From: Schizochytrium sp. CCTCC M209059
Lineage: Eukaryota > Sar > Bigyra > Thraustochytrida > Thraustochytriidae
Assembly: GCA_000818945.1 (NCBI GenBank)
Contig: KN805372.1
Coordinates: forward strand, 345,214 to 409,213
DNA: 64,000 nucleotides
Reading direction: 5' to 3'
The position numbers and the translations under genes are program-made. Shown piece after piece: positions 37,598 through 48,400 of this stretch. Within the stretch, counting starts at the first letter, position 1, and each line of letters starts with the position of its first letter. Under the pieces are notes generated by a model. That model saw only the letters and a program-made list of their open reading frames with translations. It was not told the origin of the DNA and did not search any database.

Positions 37598-40500
37598 TTA
37601 GCGATAGCCACCCGCCTGAGGGCCAGATGGCTGAAAGTGAGCAATGCCTCCATAAACCTTCATCTCACCGCGATCCATCACTGTGACGCTCCACTCCAGC
37701 ACGGGAGAATGGACCTTGGGGTCCAAAGAGTTTAGCCAGATGCGCTTGAACTTGGTCACGGAAGGGACAGCGTAGGCACGCAAATACAGAGGCCAATGCG
37801 TCTCGTTAATGAGCTTGAGATCCTTGGAGAGCTCGCGCTCAAGGTCAGCCTTGGCCTCTTTCGGCGAAGTCACCGAGTCGGCGTTGAGCACGGCCTCGAT
37901 TGCCGGATCAGGATGCGAACGTGGCGAGGTTACGTCGTCTGCCCCATCGAGGCTCTCGCCACGGGCTGGCTTGGTTGGCGGACGCACGCTCGAGTCAGAC
38001 GCACTGTGCACAATCGCAGACGTGCTGGCCGCAGAGGGCCGTTCCAGCGATCGCGACAGCTCCGAAACGATGCGCGTCACGTCGTCCGAGCTTCGCGTCC
38101 GCAAAATCTCGCCATCGTCAAGGTAGGCGTTCCTTGTGCCCGTATGCTCCTTGACGGGAACCGGAATGTTCTCCTTCGAGCCGCGACGCTTAAAGAACGA
38201 CTTGCTGTGGTGACCGGATCCAGCGCCACCGCCGCCTTGGCTAGATGGCGTCGTCGGGACGGACCTTGCGCCCTCGCCGTTCCGCATCGGATCGTACTCA
38301 TCCTCAAACTGTCGATGCAAGGATTTCCCCAAAAGATACTGCGATCGGACCGTGTTCGAGTCCACGCAATTGCGCTGCGTCCACCGGTCCTCGATGGGGG
38401 CATCGGGTTTCCACAGACGATCCCACATGCTCGGCTCCACGGAAAGCAGCGCAATGCGCACGGCGGCCAGAATACGTCGCAGACTTTCTGTGCGCTCGAG
38501 CGAGCGGCACATTCGAAAGGCAAGGAGAGTGTGCATAAAATGGCGCACTTCCTCCTGCCAATGGAAAAAGAGCTGCACAAACAAGGTCGGCTTGTTCTCT
38601 TCGTGACCCCCGGCACTGTAGCGAATTACATCCATACCAAAGACGCTCGTTTCGCGCGCAACCGTGGAGACGTGCAAATGGTGATCATTCGCGCCGTGGT
38701 GTGTAAAATCCGGGTCTTCCTCGTACTTGGCCAGCAGCATGGTGCGCACACGGTCCTGAAAGGATAGAGGAAAGGATCGCCAGTGGTTATAGATGAACTC
38801 GAGCGTCTTGAGCACAACTTGAAAATGATCCTGATGCAAGAGCACCCAGAGCATGTGCGCTAAAAGTTTGAACTCAAACGCGCTCGGCAGAAGAGGCGGC
38901 GTGTCCGCGTAAAGATACGAGAACCAATTGCACTTGGAGCGGTCGTTATTCACCGTGATTCCGCCCGGCAGACGGTTCTCGGCTTCCGAACGCTTAAACT
39001 TGCGACGCACCACGTCCAAGTGCGGGTAGTAAATGCATACCGTGTCGAAATCCCAGGCCGAGACGTAGGGCTCCGGCGACGGTACCGCGTGCACGCCTCG
39101 AGAAGACATTGCCGGCAGTTTTGCAGCCTCGTTCGACAGCGTTCCGGCTGCGCGCAATTGCGCCATGGGAGCAGGCGGTGGCGCAACGTCAATATGGTGC
39201 CGCGCATCCGTAGACTCGTGGCTCTTGATTTTTACCTCGTTAAGCGACTCGAGCACCTTGGTCTTGGACTCCTGATGAGACTCTTCCATGCGAGTAAAGA
39301 ACAAGGACCGCGCCTTGCTCATGGCCATATCGGCAGACAATGCCGTGTGTGGACCGTCGCTTCGCAGTACCTTGGCAGCCACAAAACGTCCGGGCCAGCC
39401 GTGGACCGTGGAAAACCATGCCGACAGCAGATCAATGGTGGTCGTTACCGAGTCGAGGTCAAAGACGTTGGTCTTGGGAATGATGATATTACCAAAGGGC
39501 GTTACCAAGTTGTTATCCACAAGAAGTAAGAGACTGAGCTTGCGAAGGGATTCAGGGTACTCTTTGGGCTCACGACGTCGCAGCTCGAGTAAAAAGGCCT
39601 TCAAAATCTGCTTGTAGCCAGGAATATTGTGCCAACGGATCCCACTCTTGAACGTGCGACCCTCAAAGTTCTCCGTGGACTGCGTCGCCAAGACGCCCAG
39701 GGTGTCAAGCACATAGGTTATCCACTCCGAAGAGTACATGAAGAAAAAGTGCCCATGCTTTTGCACGCGTCGAAGCCAGAGCGGCGCCTGATAATTACCG
39801 TCCTTGGTCGTTCCCATGGGCAACACCGCCTCCTGCTTTTCAAGAGCTGCACGCCCGTACAGCTTTTCAAGGTTGCGATGGAAACCCCGCCAGTTCAAAA
39901 GCATTTCGTTGTCGGCCTGGCCAATCCTCACGCGATCGAGCTGAACGCGCTCCGCTACCTCCGCAATGTCTACGCCCTCAGCCTGCGCCGCCTGTGCGGC
40001 AGCTTCGTCGGCCTGCGCAGACGCTCCAGATAGAGAGTCATTGCTATCAAAGGACTCGCCGTTCGAGCTTCCTCGCTTGCCGGTGCGGCTCGAATGCGGT
40101 GTGGTCATAAAGTTGTCCGTCAGCGAGTACCAACCCGCATTCCACTCGGGATGCAAGAACTTGCGGCCATCGCTCCGCAGGACGCGCCGTAGCGCCTTCG
40201 ATCGCGCCCACTCTTTGATGGACGCCTCGTTGTCCGGCAAAATTGCTTGATACAGCAACTGCCCAAACTTGGGCAGCCGGAACGACATAATGGCCACGAC
40301 ACGCGCACAAAAAAGGCGCAGTTCAGGAAATCCGCCCTTCAGACTCAACTTCTTGAGCGTCCAGCCAAGCGTGCGGTAGCACACGTCGCGGTACTGTAAA
40401 AAGAAGCGCGCCACCTCAGAGTCCTTATCGTGGCGCGATGTGCTGTCACGTGGCGCCATCATAAACTCCCCGAGTTCGCCGCGCTTCATAATCGCCACAA

Positions 40501-42628
40501 GTACGTCGAAAAAGAGAATTCGGATCGAAAAGGTGGCGGCATCGAGCCACTCCAGCAAGAGCTCCCACAGAGCCACCAACATGTACTGCACCCGCAGAAG
40601 CTCCTCCGTGCTTACATATAGAAACGAGATCATCGACTCCTTCTCCGTGCGCCCCAACACTTGAAGTAGCTCCGAGCACGTACGCACAAACGAATTGTGC
40701 ATGGTCACCTGTTCCGTTCGCGAGCGAACGTGCGGAACCTCGTGCGGGTTGGTCTTGAGGTTCTTTTTCAGGGCCTCAACCGCGTCGCGGAGCCGTCGCG
40801 CGCTTTGCGAAGTAAGCTGATCACCTGGCGTCGCATTCGCCCCGCCAAGCATGATGCGCTGCAGAAACGTCGGCCGCTCCTCGTTCTCCGTCATGACAAT
40901 GGGCGAAACAAGCTCAACGCCCTTTTCTGTCAAGACACCGTGGCCCAGCTGCACCGAGCCGGGAAGCGGATCAAAACATGTCACGCACCGCATCTCGCCT
41001 ACGTGCTTGCCGAAGAGAACGAGTTCGCGTAGGATCGATACAGACGCCGGATGAATAAAGTTCTTGCGGCCAGCCTCGCTCAGATCGTCAAAGCAATGAC
41101 ACCGGTCCTGATCTACTTGTGCGAGCTCAAAGAGCTGCTCAATTGGAACCCAGCATTCGCCGACGAGCTGCGCGTCCTGCTCCGCCAGTGGGGTTTCGGG
41201 CGCCTGGCCGGCGCCGGTGCCCATGCCCGGGCCTGCGCTTTTCGTGCCAACAGACCGCTGGCCATCCGAAGCATCATCGTGATGCGACGCAGAGTCCGAC
41301 ATTACTTCCGGATCGTCTACCTTGACTTCATAGACTGAGAACTCAATTGTGCCTGCAAGAAAAGAACGGAAGCGCGTCTCATCCGTTTCTCGAATCTTGG
41401 GCAGGGCTTTGTGCAGCCAACGCACCTTGTACGACTCGCCTACAGCGTCCATTTGCGGGATCATGGCTTTGCGCGACTCGAACACCAAGGGCTTTTCGCC
41501 ATCCGTGCGAAAAAGCTTGTAGCGCAAAATGTACTTGCGGCTTTTGTCCTCGACAAATGCTGTGCTTTTCAGCTTTTCCAGCACATCTCGCTTCTCCATT
41601 TGCAGCAGTGTTTTGCTGATGCGTTGCACGTCGGATTTGTCTGAAGCTGCAGACTCTGTGCGCGGCCGCTCAGCAGACACCTCGTCAACATTATCCGTTA
41701 TCGTGTCTTGCTGTGCAAGCGGCTCATACGTGAGAACCACGTCAGAGAGGGCCAAGCTCCAGTGCGCGTACTGGGTGATGCGGCAATTGTAGCTGAGTCG
41801 TTTAGTCTCGCCCGTGCTCTCTTCGTCCTTGAGAACAAAAACATGGTGCACAGGTCCGCTCATGACGCGCTCGAGTCCGAGTCGGTACGAGCCGACCTTC
41901 CACACCTCTTTTTCACGTAGATGATGCTTCCGCACGGCAAAACAGTTGATCACGAGCATGTTGAGCTCGTCGTGCGAGTCGCCGCTCTTGTGCCCGCCCT
42001 TGTCGAGGCGCCGCACGACACTGTCATGCAGCGCTGTCATGGAGTCGCTGTACAGCTGTAGGGCTGTATTTTCTTTCCAGTCAAAGTGCAACACGGAGCT
42101 GTTCCACACACAGCCCTTGGAGTCCGAGGTTCCTGCCGACGTTTCGGGGGTCGTTAGCTTTTCGCCAGCCCAGATGAACTCGAGGTAGAACTCGAGACCC
42201 GGTTGCCGAAAAATGCTTCCGCGGGCCTTCATGTGGCTAATGTAAATCTCGTAGCGCGCCTCTTCCTCGTGTCTAAAATCCTCTGCCGGCAGTTCTTTGA
42301 TCTTTTCACGGTCCTCCGCGTCGATGTTGTCTATATCGTGTATTTTTTCTTCCTTCGAAGATGACGGGCTCCGGCCGTCTTCGTCGGACGCGTGTTTTGT
42401 CGAATTCGGTGGCGGCGTTGGTCTCGATCTCGGCCCGTTGCTGTTTCTCCCGCCCACTCTCTTAGTGATCACCTCCATTCGCTCAAACGTCTGTCCCGGC
42501 TTGTGGTGGTGCGCAGCCTGGTGCGCCATTGGCCCTGCGCCTCGCTCTACGGGCATTTCATCCTCCTTGAGCGTGGACGCCGCGCCCTGCCCGCTCTTGT
42601 CCACGGGCTTGGCGCACGTGCACCCCAT
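37598..42628 (-). CDS. Large acylated protein with two C2-like modules (family not recognised)
   Basis: 1676 residues. The N-terminus MGCTCAKP fits N-myristoylation at Gly2 plus palmitoylation at Cys3/Cys5, predicting membrane anchoring. Residues about 130-310 and 360-510 look like C2-type beta-sandwiches: YISHMKARGSIFRQPGLEFY with VGSYRLGLERVM, and KYILRYKLFRTDGEKPLVF with ECWVPIEQLFEL. Residues about 600-1480 are helical and Leu/Trp/Arg-rich with segments such as YPESLRKLSLLLLVDN and TLEFIYNHWRSFPLSFQDRV. These weakly recall DUF1765-type fungal proteins, but I cannot verify it. Residues about 1480-1600 are Ser/Gly-rich and disordered, followed by a third beta-rich C-terminal segment. No TM helices. 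A membrane-peripheral scaffold or trafficking role is inference. Confidence 0.8.
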   Translation of the reverse strand: MGCTCAKPVDKSGQGAASTLKEDEMPVERGAGPMAHQAAHHHKPGQTFERMEVITKRVGGRNSNGPRSRPTPPPNSTKHASDEDGRSPSSSKEEKIHDIDNIDAEDREKIKELPAEDFRHEEEARYEIYISHMKARGSIFRQPGLEFYLEFIWAGEKLTTPETSAGTSDSKGCVWNSSVLHFDWKENTALQLYSDSMTALHDSVVRRLDKGGHKSGDSHDELNMLVINCFAVRKHHLREKEVWKVGSYRLGLERVMSGPVHHVFVLKDEESTGETKRLSYNCRITQYAHWSLALSDVVLTYEPLAQQDTITDNVDEVSAERPRTESAASDKSDVQRISKTLLQMEKRDVLEKLKSTAFVEDKSRKYILRYKLFRTDGEKPLVFESRKAMIPQMDAVGESYKVRWLHKALPKIRETDETRFRSFLAGTIEFSVYEVKVDDPEVMSDSASHHDDASDGQRSVGTKSAGPGMGTGAGQAPETPLAEQDAQLVGECWVPIEQLFELAQVDQDRCHCFDDLSEAGRKNFIHPASVSILRELVLFGKHVGEMRCVTCFDPLPGSVQLGHGVLTEKGVELVSPIVMTENEERPTFLQRIMLGGANATPGDQLTSQSARRLRDAVEALKKNLKTNPHEVPHVRSRTEQVTMHNSFVRTCSELLQVLGRTEKESMISFLYVSTEELLRVQYMLVALWELLLEWLDAATFSIRILFFDVLVAIMKRGELGEFMMAPRDSTSRHDKDSEVARFFLQYRDVCYRTLGWTLKKLSLKGGFPELRLFCARVVAIMSFRLPKFGQLLYQAILPDNEASIKEWARSKALRRVLRSDGRKFLHPEWNAGWYSLTDNFMTTPHSSRTGKRGSSNGESFDSNDSLSGASAQADEAAAQAAQAEGVDIAEVAERVQLDRVRIGQADNEMLLNWRGFHRNLEKLYGRAALEKQEAVLPMGTTKDGNYQAPLWLRRVQKHGHFFFMYSSEWITYVLDTLGVLATQSTENFEGRTFKSGIRWHNIPGYKQILKAFLLELRRREPKEYPESLRKLSLLLLVDNNLVTPFGNIIIPKTNVFDLDSVTTTIDLLSAWFSTVHGWPGRFVAAKVLRSDGPHTALSADMAMSKARSLFFTRMEESHQESKTKVLESLNEVKIKSHESTDARHHIDVAPPPAPMAQLRAAGTLSNEAAKLPAMSSRGVHAVPSPEPYVSAWDFDTVCIYYPHLDVVRRKFKRSEAENRLPGGITVNNDRSKCNWFSYLYADTPPLLPSAFEFKLLAHMLWVLLHQDHFQVVLKTLEFIYNHWRSFPLSFQDRVRTMLLAKYEEDPDFTHHGANDHHLHVSTVARETSVFGMDVIRYSAGGHEENKPTLFVQLFFHWQEEVRHFMHTLLAFRMCRSLERTESLRRILAAVRIALLSVEPSMWDRLWKPDAPIEDRWTQRNCVDSNTVRSQYLLGKSLHRQFEDEYDPMRNGEGARSVPTTPSSQGGGGAGSGHHSKSFFKRRGSKENIPVPVKEHTGTRNAYLDDGEILRTRSSDDVTRIVSELSRSLERPSAASTSAIVHSASDSSVRPPTKPARGESLDGADDVTSPRSHPDPAIEAVLNADSVTSPKEAKADLERELSKDLKLINETHWPLYLRAYAVPSVTKFKRIWLNSLDPKVHSPVLEWSVTVMDRGEMKVYGGIAHFQPSGPQAGGYR

Positions 42629-43023
42629 CTTTTCCTCACCTCTTTACGCCCAGTCTCTTGGATTTTTTGACAAGGGCGTCGGCTAAGATTTCTTTTCCGC
42701 CCGAAGTTGCTTCGCTTCGGGCTTAGTCCTGCTTTATGCTCCGCTCCGCTCTGCGAGCCCCCGCTCGCGCTCGCGCACTGATATGCGCCTTGCTGTCGTT
42801 CGCCACCACCCAGCTCAGCTCGCTCCACAACGGCGCGGCCGGGACGTCCCTCCAGGAAGCCGCGCGCAGCAGGCCGGTCCCTCGGCTCCTTCCCCCCCTT
42901 GGCTCGCGCGGCAGTCGCGAGCGGCGCCGCACAGAGCCCGCGGCAGCTCGCCGTCCTTGCGCTCGCCCTGGAGCTCGAGTTCGAGCTCAAACTCGAGCTC
43001 GCTTGTCGTCGTCGTCGTCGTCG

Positions 43024-43073
43024 NNNNNNNNNNNNNNNNNNNNNNNNNNNNNNNNNNNNNNNNNNNNNNNNNN
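43024..43073. other. Assembly gap, 50 Ns
   Basis: Exactly 50 N characters, likely a fixed-size placeholder. It lies inside a simple-repeat stretch (GTC triplets to the left, GC-rich to the right), so true length is unknown. Confidence 0.99.
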
Positions 43074-43195
43074 GAGGCGCGCGCGGCGGGGGCGGAGAGG
43101 CGGCGCGCGCGGGCGGCGGAGGCGGACTCGCACGAAGCGGGTTTGCGCCTGCGGCTCTGCACGCACTCGCTGTTCAAAGACAACTTCCCTGCCAC

Positions 43196-43290
43196 ATTTC
43201 AAATTCAAATCCAAATTCAAACCCAAGTTCAAATCCAAATTCAAGTAAGTTCAAATTCAAATTCAAATCCAAATCCAAAGTCGGAAAATC
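43196..43290. repeat. Degenerate (AAATTC/AAATCC)n hexamer array
   Basis: About 14 imperfect 6-base units on the plus strand, varying at two positions. Located 430 bases upstream of the DCAF4-like start. Confidence 0.85.
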
Positions 43291-43720
43291 CAAGTTCAAA
43301 GCATTCCCTTCCGCGAGCGCAAGTGCACAATGGCGCCGCTCACAATATGTTATACTGCTGTCGCAAGTCGGCAGTTTCCGCGCCACACGGCGCCAAGGGG
43401 CCTAAGATTCAAACGCGGCGCGAGGGCAGGTCCGAGTCGCAAATAGGGTATAATTGGCCGCAAACACGCGATAGACCGCCGCGAAATGAGCCTTTCGCGA
43501 CTCCTAGTGGGACCACCAACCCAGCTTGGGGTGATCGATCAATCGCCCGCGCTGAGAGCAGGCAGAAGTTTTCGTTCAACTTTGCTACAAAACGTCCTCG
43601 AGACCGCGTAGCGCGGCGCAGCGCGGCGCAGCGCGCGCAAGAGCCATTGCTGCCATTGTCGGGAGTTCTTCCCTCTCCGCGTGCCGTTCTTGCGGTGCAG
43701 GCTCTCCGGCCTCGCGAGAG

Positions 43721-45484
43721 TTGAGCTCATCACACATGCAGGATGACCGTCGAGGACGAGCAGGGCGTGGTGGTGGCGGTGCGCGAGAACGAGCAAGAGG
43801 AGGAACTGCAGCAGCGACAGTAGGAGAAGACGGCCGTCGACGTCGACGTCAAAACATGGATGCATTAGAAGGCTCTCGCAATGCGCCACACGAGCGGCGT
43901 GGTCGAGGCCGAGGCCGAGGCCGAGGTCGAGGTCGAGGTCGAGGTCGAGGTCGAGGACGTGGTCAAGGACGCGAAGGACGCAGTAACCAAGACCAGGATG
44001 TCCGGAGAAAACGCCAAAGACCCTCTTCTTCAGCATCTGCGACGCACGACGAGCGTGCGAGCGTGCCTGGCCCCTCGGGTCTTGTGTACGACCCGCACAC
44101 AGATCGATACTATCCGGCGTCAGCACCACGGCACCTTTACGCAGACGCAGACGTCAAGCATGAGTTAAAAGAACAAGAGATAGAAGAAGAAGAAGACGGC
44201 CCAGCAAGTCCAAAGCGCCAAAGGTCACAGGCAGCTCGGCAAGTACCAGCACCCCAATTTACAATATCGCATCCGCTATGGGCCAGAGAAATCGGTGGTG
44301 TCAAGAGCAGGAGCGCATATTTGCCGAGCACGCGATTTCTTCATCATCGGCTTTGCGCGGCGACCAAGCAGACAGACACAAACTTGCAAGAACTTCGCGG
44401 CGGTTTCTTTCCCGTGGCAGTAGAGCGGAACCGGCTGCTCTTCATGCGAGATTATTACAGTGCCGATGTTGCGTATTTGGACAACTTGCATGTGGTCGAA
44501 AGGGCAAGTGCAGATGTCAACTTTTGGCGGCACACGTACCCAAGAGTCTTTGCCGCAACCTCGGATTGGAAATCTGGGTGGTGTGTGATTCATTCGCGGA
44601 CAGAGGCCAGACATTCAAAAGTTATAACCATAATGATGATGGGGCCAACGACGGTGACCTCGGAAATTGTGTGTCGCAGTCCTCCGAGCGCGGTCGCGTG
44701 TGCATTTTCACGCAAAAACGTGTATGCAGGGCCTGCCTATGCAATAGCCTGCGAGAAAAACCTCATTCTGCTACCACCGGACGGAAGTCGGGGAAGAGAC
44801 GTGCGTTTGAAGAGCGACATTCGTAGTGCTGCTTTCATCGACGGGGCGCAAAGCATACTTTGCGGGACGCGAAGCGGCTCGCTCATGCAAGTCGATGTGC
44901 GAAGTCGTCGTGTCGAGACTTTGATGGATTCAGAGCAACCTCGAACCGTGACATGGCTTCGCGCACTTCGCAGTTACAGCGAGCAGGACATTGTTGCAAG
45001 TTTTAGCCCGTCCGGGAACGCACATGCTGCGGACGAGCACCTGGTTCGCTTCGACCGTCGCAAGCCCAATCGTCCAGTCGTCGCCTACGAGGGGCATGTG
45101 AATAATTTCTTTCAAGAGACTCATGCAATATCTGGAGCTGAACATCTCGTATCAGCTCTCGGGGCTGACGGATACGTCCGCGTCTGGGACGTGCATGCGG
45201 GAAAGCGGCTGATAACGCAAAAGATTCCCGACGCTGAAAAGTATACCGACCGCATGTGTACGCTTGGAACGTGCCTCGACGAATTGCCGGGGCTCTTCCC
45301 GGAGGCAGACAAGCCGCTTCCGAAAAGCTACGACGAGCCAGCGGAAAGTGTGGGGAAGTGGCCCGAGCGGCCTCCCTTCAGGAACCGTAGCGCTGCCGCG
45401 ACCATTCTTTGTGGCATGCCCAGCAAGGGTATTTATCACAAGCTCGTAGCTCCATTTTTCTCGAACGCCTCGAGCGCGCAATAA
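43721..45484 (+). CDS. DCAF4-like WD40 protein with N-terminal Arg-Gly tract
   Basis: 587 residues. Residues 1-110 are Arg/Gly-rich: a run of RG dipeptides near residues 60-83, encoded by a (GGTCGA)n-type hexamer expansion, follows an RGG-like start. At about 122-135 is a GLVYDPHTDRYYPA block matching the DCAF4/WDR21 'YDPxxxRYF' element. A C-terminal WD40 propeller (about 180-540) follows, with RSGSLMQVDVRSRRVETLMD and YEGHVNNFF, the latter shared with DCAF4. Animal DCAF4 is a substrate receptor for CUL4-DDB1 ubiquitin ligase. The R-G tract may add RNA binding or phase behaviour, which is inference. Mets at 43721 and 43736 are alternative starts. The 3' end overlaps the convergent HEAT gene by 49 bases. 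Confidence 0.75.
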   Translation: MSSSHMQDDRRGRAGRGGGGARERARGGTAAATVGEDGRRRRRQNMDALEGSRNAPHERRGRGRGRGRGRGRGRGRGRGRGQGREGRSNQDQDVRRKRQRPSSSASATHDERASVPGPSGLVYDPHTDRYYPASAPRHLYADADVKHELKEQEIEEEEDGPASPKRQRSQAARQVPAPQFTISHPLWAREIGGVKSRSAYLPSTRFLHHRLCAATKQTDTNLQELRGGFFPVAVERNRLLFMRDYYSADVAYLDNLHVVERASADVNFWRHTYPRVFAATSDWKSGWCVIHSRTEARHSKVITIMMMGPTTVTSEIVCRSPPSAVACAFSRKNVYAGPAYAIACEKNLILLPPDGSRGRDVRLKSDIRSAAFIDGAQSILCGTRSGSLMQVDVRSRRVETLMDSEQPRTVTWLRALRSYSEQDIVASFSPSGNAHAADEHLVRFDRRKPNRPVVAYEGHVNNFFQETHAISGAEHLVSALGADGYVRVWDVHAGKRLITQKIPDAEKYTDRMCTLGTCLDELPGLFPEADKPLPKSYDEPAESVGKWPERPPFRNRSAAATILCGMPSKGIYHKLVAPFFSNASSAQ

Positions 45485-48400
45485 AATGATGATGACACTT
45501 TGGCTGCGTCCGTGGCGAGTACGCGCTCAATCAGATCTTCCAGCTGATCGAGTCGAGGCCAAGCTTGTCGTATCTGCTCGACGTCCATCTTTTCAATCAG
45601 GTCCTGGACGTGGAAGATTGTTCGCGGGTCGGCATCGCTGGCACACATGAGGAGGAGCGTCTTTAAATTGTGCGCGCCCTGACCTGCCAGAGCGTCGGCT
45701 GCAATTCGTCGAGTGCGGGAAACTTTTGATTGCAAGGCTGCGCGCACAAGCAAGAGATCGCCCTCTGGCGCGGCCGCCGCGAGAGTCTGCGCTGCAGCGT
45801 TTGCCACACATGCGGACGGGTCCTCAAGAGCAACAAAGAGCATAGGGTGTAGCACGCGAAGATTCAGCTTGTACGTCACCGCGGTTCCCATGCTCGTTTG
45901 ACTGGCCGCACGATCGGCGACTTTGGCGAGGGCATGCACCGCGGCAACCCGTGCGGACGATGACACGTCCTGAATTAACGCCGAGAACAATGTATCGACA
46001 GCCTGCTCACCGATGCTTCCGGGACCAAGATGCTGAGTGTGCGCGAGGCCCTCAATCGCCGCGACGCGACTCTGTACAGAAATGTTGGGATCCTTGGCGA
46101 GGCGAATGAGCGCGCGTGTTCCCTCGGGGCCCATTTTTCCAAGAGCGAGACCAGCATCGGATGATCGCAAACTTCCATTGCGAAGACCCCGCTCAAGAGC
46201 AGCAATGGACTCCGCCCCACAGAGTGGGGCAAATGCTGCCAGGGCGGACGTTGCAACGCGTCGTACTTTCCACTTGGGGTCTCGCAGCGCACGTTGCGCA
46301 TGATGCAAGAGCTCACGTGCGAATGGGGCCGTGCGTGCGGCGGAAGTCTGCTGCTCCTTTGTACCGTCTGCGATCCATAAAAAGAGACTTGCGAGCTTTT
46401 CGATAGCCAAAATGCTTGCTTCTCGCACCTGATCGCTGGCACTTTCGCTTGCACGCCCTAGAGCTGCAAAGTGCCGGTGCTGTGCCAGAAAGGCTCTGCT
46501 CTTGCAGCGTGATAAAAGGAACCCCAGTGTGCTTGCTGCGCAGGCTTGAACACTCAGCTCTGGATCTTTTTCAAGAGCCGCGATGCAAATGGCAACAGCG
46601 CGTGGATGCCATGGGCAGTCCGAGACGCCATCGTCGTTGCCCTCGCGTGCTACTGATGCGCTGTGCTGCCTTTCACGTGTGCATCTAACCGCGCTGCACG
46701 CCTGAAGACAGTTCAAGGCTGTGCGAACGTCGAGCTGAAGCATGACTGTCTTGCGATGGATGAGCATATCAAAGTCATTCATGTCGACGAGAGCTACATT
46801 GTCAACTTGAATGGTCAAAAGATCGAGTTCGGGGACAACGGCACTTGTTGGAGCCCAGGTTGTGGCCACTTGGAGGCGGGGCGTCTCTGCGTTAAGCGCA
46901 AGAGCTTGCAGGGCACACACCCTTGCTCGAGCGCTACTGATCTGTACGTTTCCGATGATTCGCATCAATCTGTGGACGCCAGGTTCTCCGCATTGCCTCA
47001 AAGCCCAGGTACAGAAAAGTGGATCAGCCTTTGCTTCATCGAGAAGGGTTGACAGAGCGTCAACGATGGCATCGAGCTCTCTCGCATTGCATGCATGAGC
47101 AAGCGTCCCGAGGCAAAAGCATGCAATGTTTCTCACTTGAGAAGAAAAACTTGCGCTTGAAGGTTGACGCACGCGCGACATGAGTAGGGGAAGCAGTGCG
47201 GTAGCTTTGCGACGATCGTCGCAGAGCATCGCATCGGCGATTGTCGTTGCATGTGGATGGTGTCCCTTTTGCGCAAGCTGCAAGAGGATATTTTCCATTT
47301 CGCCAGCTGATGGCCTTGCATAATTGCGCAAGATAACGTTTTGCAGAGCGCCTTCTGCAAGCCAGGGGTGGTCGCCTAGCATTGTGGCTGCGGCGGTGTA
47401 CGGGAGCTGCTCGAGCAGCGGTAGGATCTCGACAAGGACAGGATCGAGACTATGGTCTTCCTCAAGGAGCCGAGTTATGACTTGATGGGCACCAGGCAAA
47501 AGTGCTTGCACAACGAAGGCGTCTTGGTGATCCAAGTCTCCACGGGCGCGTGCTTGTTGAAGTGCTGCGCTCATTGCTGCGACATTTGCTGCGTTTGGGC
47601 ATTTCGATGCATTCGCAATCAGTTCAAGCAAATCGTCCAGTCTGTGATTTGCAACATGTGGCCACATGCCGAGTCGCAATGCAGCGGCAGAGTTCCGACG
47701 TGCTCGAAGGCTTGGAAGTGGAGGGTTTACCTTCGCTGTCGTGGCGTCTTCTCGCTTACGATTGTGCGTCTCTTCGTGTACGATTGTCGTGTGATTCATT
47801 GCAAAGTCTTCCTTTCCCTTCACATTTTCCTCCTCGCTTTCTGCATCTCTAAAATGAACCTCTTCTTGGTCTTTTTCTTTTTCTTCTTCTTGGTCTTCTT
47901 CTTTTCTTTCTTCTTCTTCTTCTTTAAAGTCCACGTGATAACTGTTTCTTGCTGTTTTTGTAACTAGGGATTTGTCGGTGCTTGCAACTTTCTTTTCGTG
48001 CTGGGCAAGCGCTTGTAATGCCTTGGCAAGGTGAGCGGCCGCGGCAAGCGCCATTTCTTGATCGAGATGTTGTTCCCAGCCGTTGCTTGTCGAGTGTGGA
48101 TGCTCCAAATTAGAATTCTTTTTTGGTTGCTCTCGCACTTCACGGCGCGCAAGAACCAGACATGCGCAGCGAAGCAAAGCTTCTACAAATTCTGGCCAGC
48201 AGAGAGCGCGCTTATTTGTTTTGCCACTACAGAGAGAATGCATGGATTGACGATAGCAGCGTGCAGCCTCGGCTGGCTTGATGGCGAAATGAAGACGTTG
48301 GAGGATTGCCAAGAAGGCCGTGAGACTGACTGCTGCATACGCGGTTTTGCTTCGGATCGGTGACGCAAAGGACGCATTGCAAATTCGTGCGGCGTTTGCA

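Larger units (their letters stand above)
42629..43720. promoter_or_regulatory. Divergent intergenic region with assembly gap
   Basis: Holds promoters of the 1676-residue gene (minus) and the DCAF4-like gene (plus). It contains GAGCTC/GAGTTC hexamers and GTC triplets just before the gap (42965-43023), the 50-N gap, and a long AAATTC/AAATCC hexamer array (43196-43290). Open frames across it include unknown bases and are meaningless. Confidence 0.6.

Noticed and set aside
42736..43724. Open frames across the N gap
   Set aside because: Contain unknown residues from the gap and low-complexity flanks.
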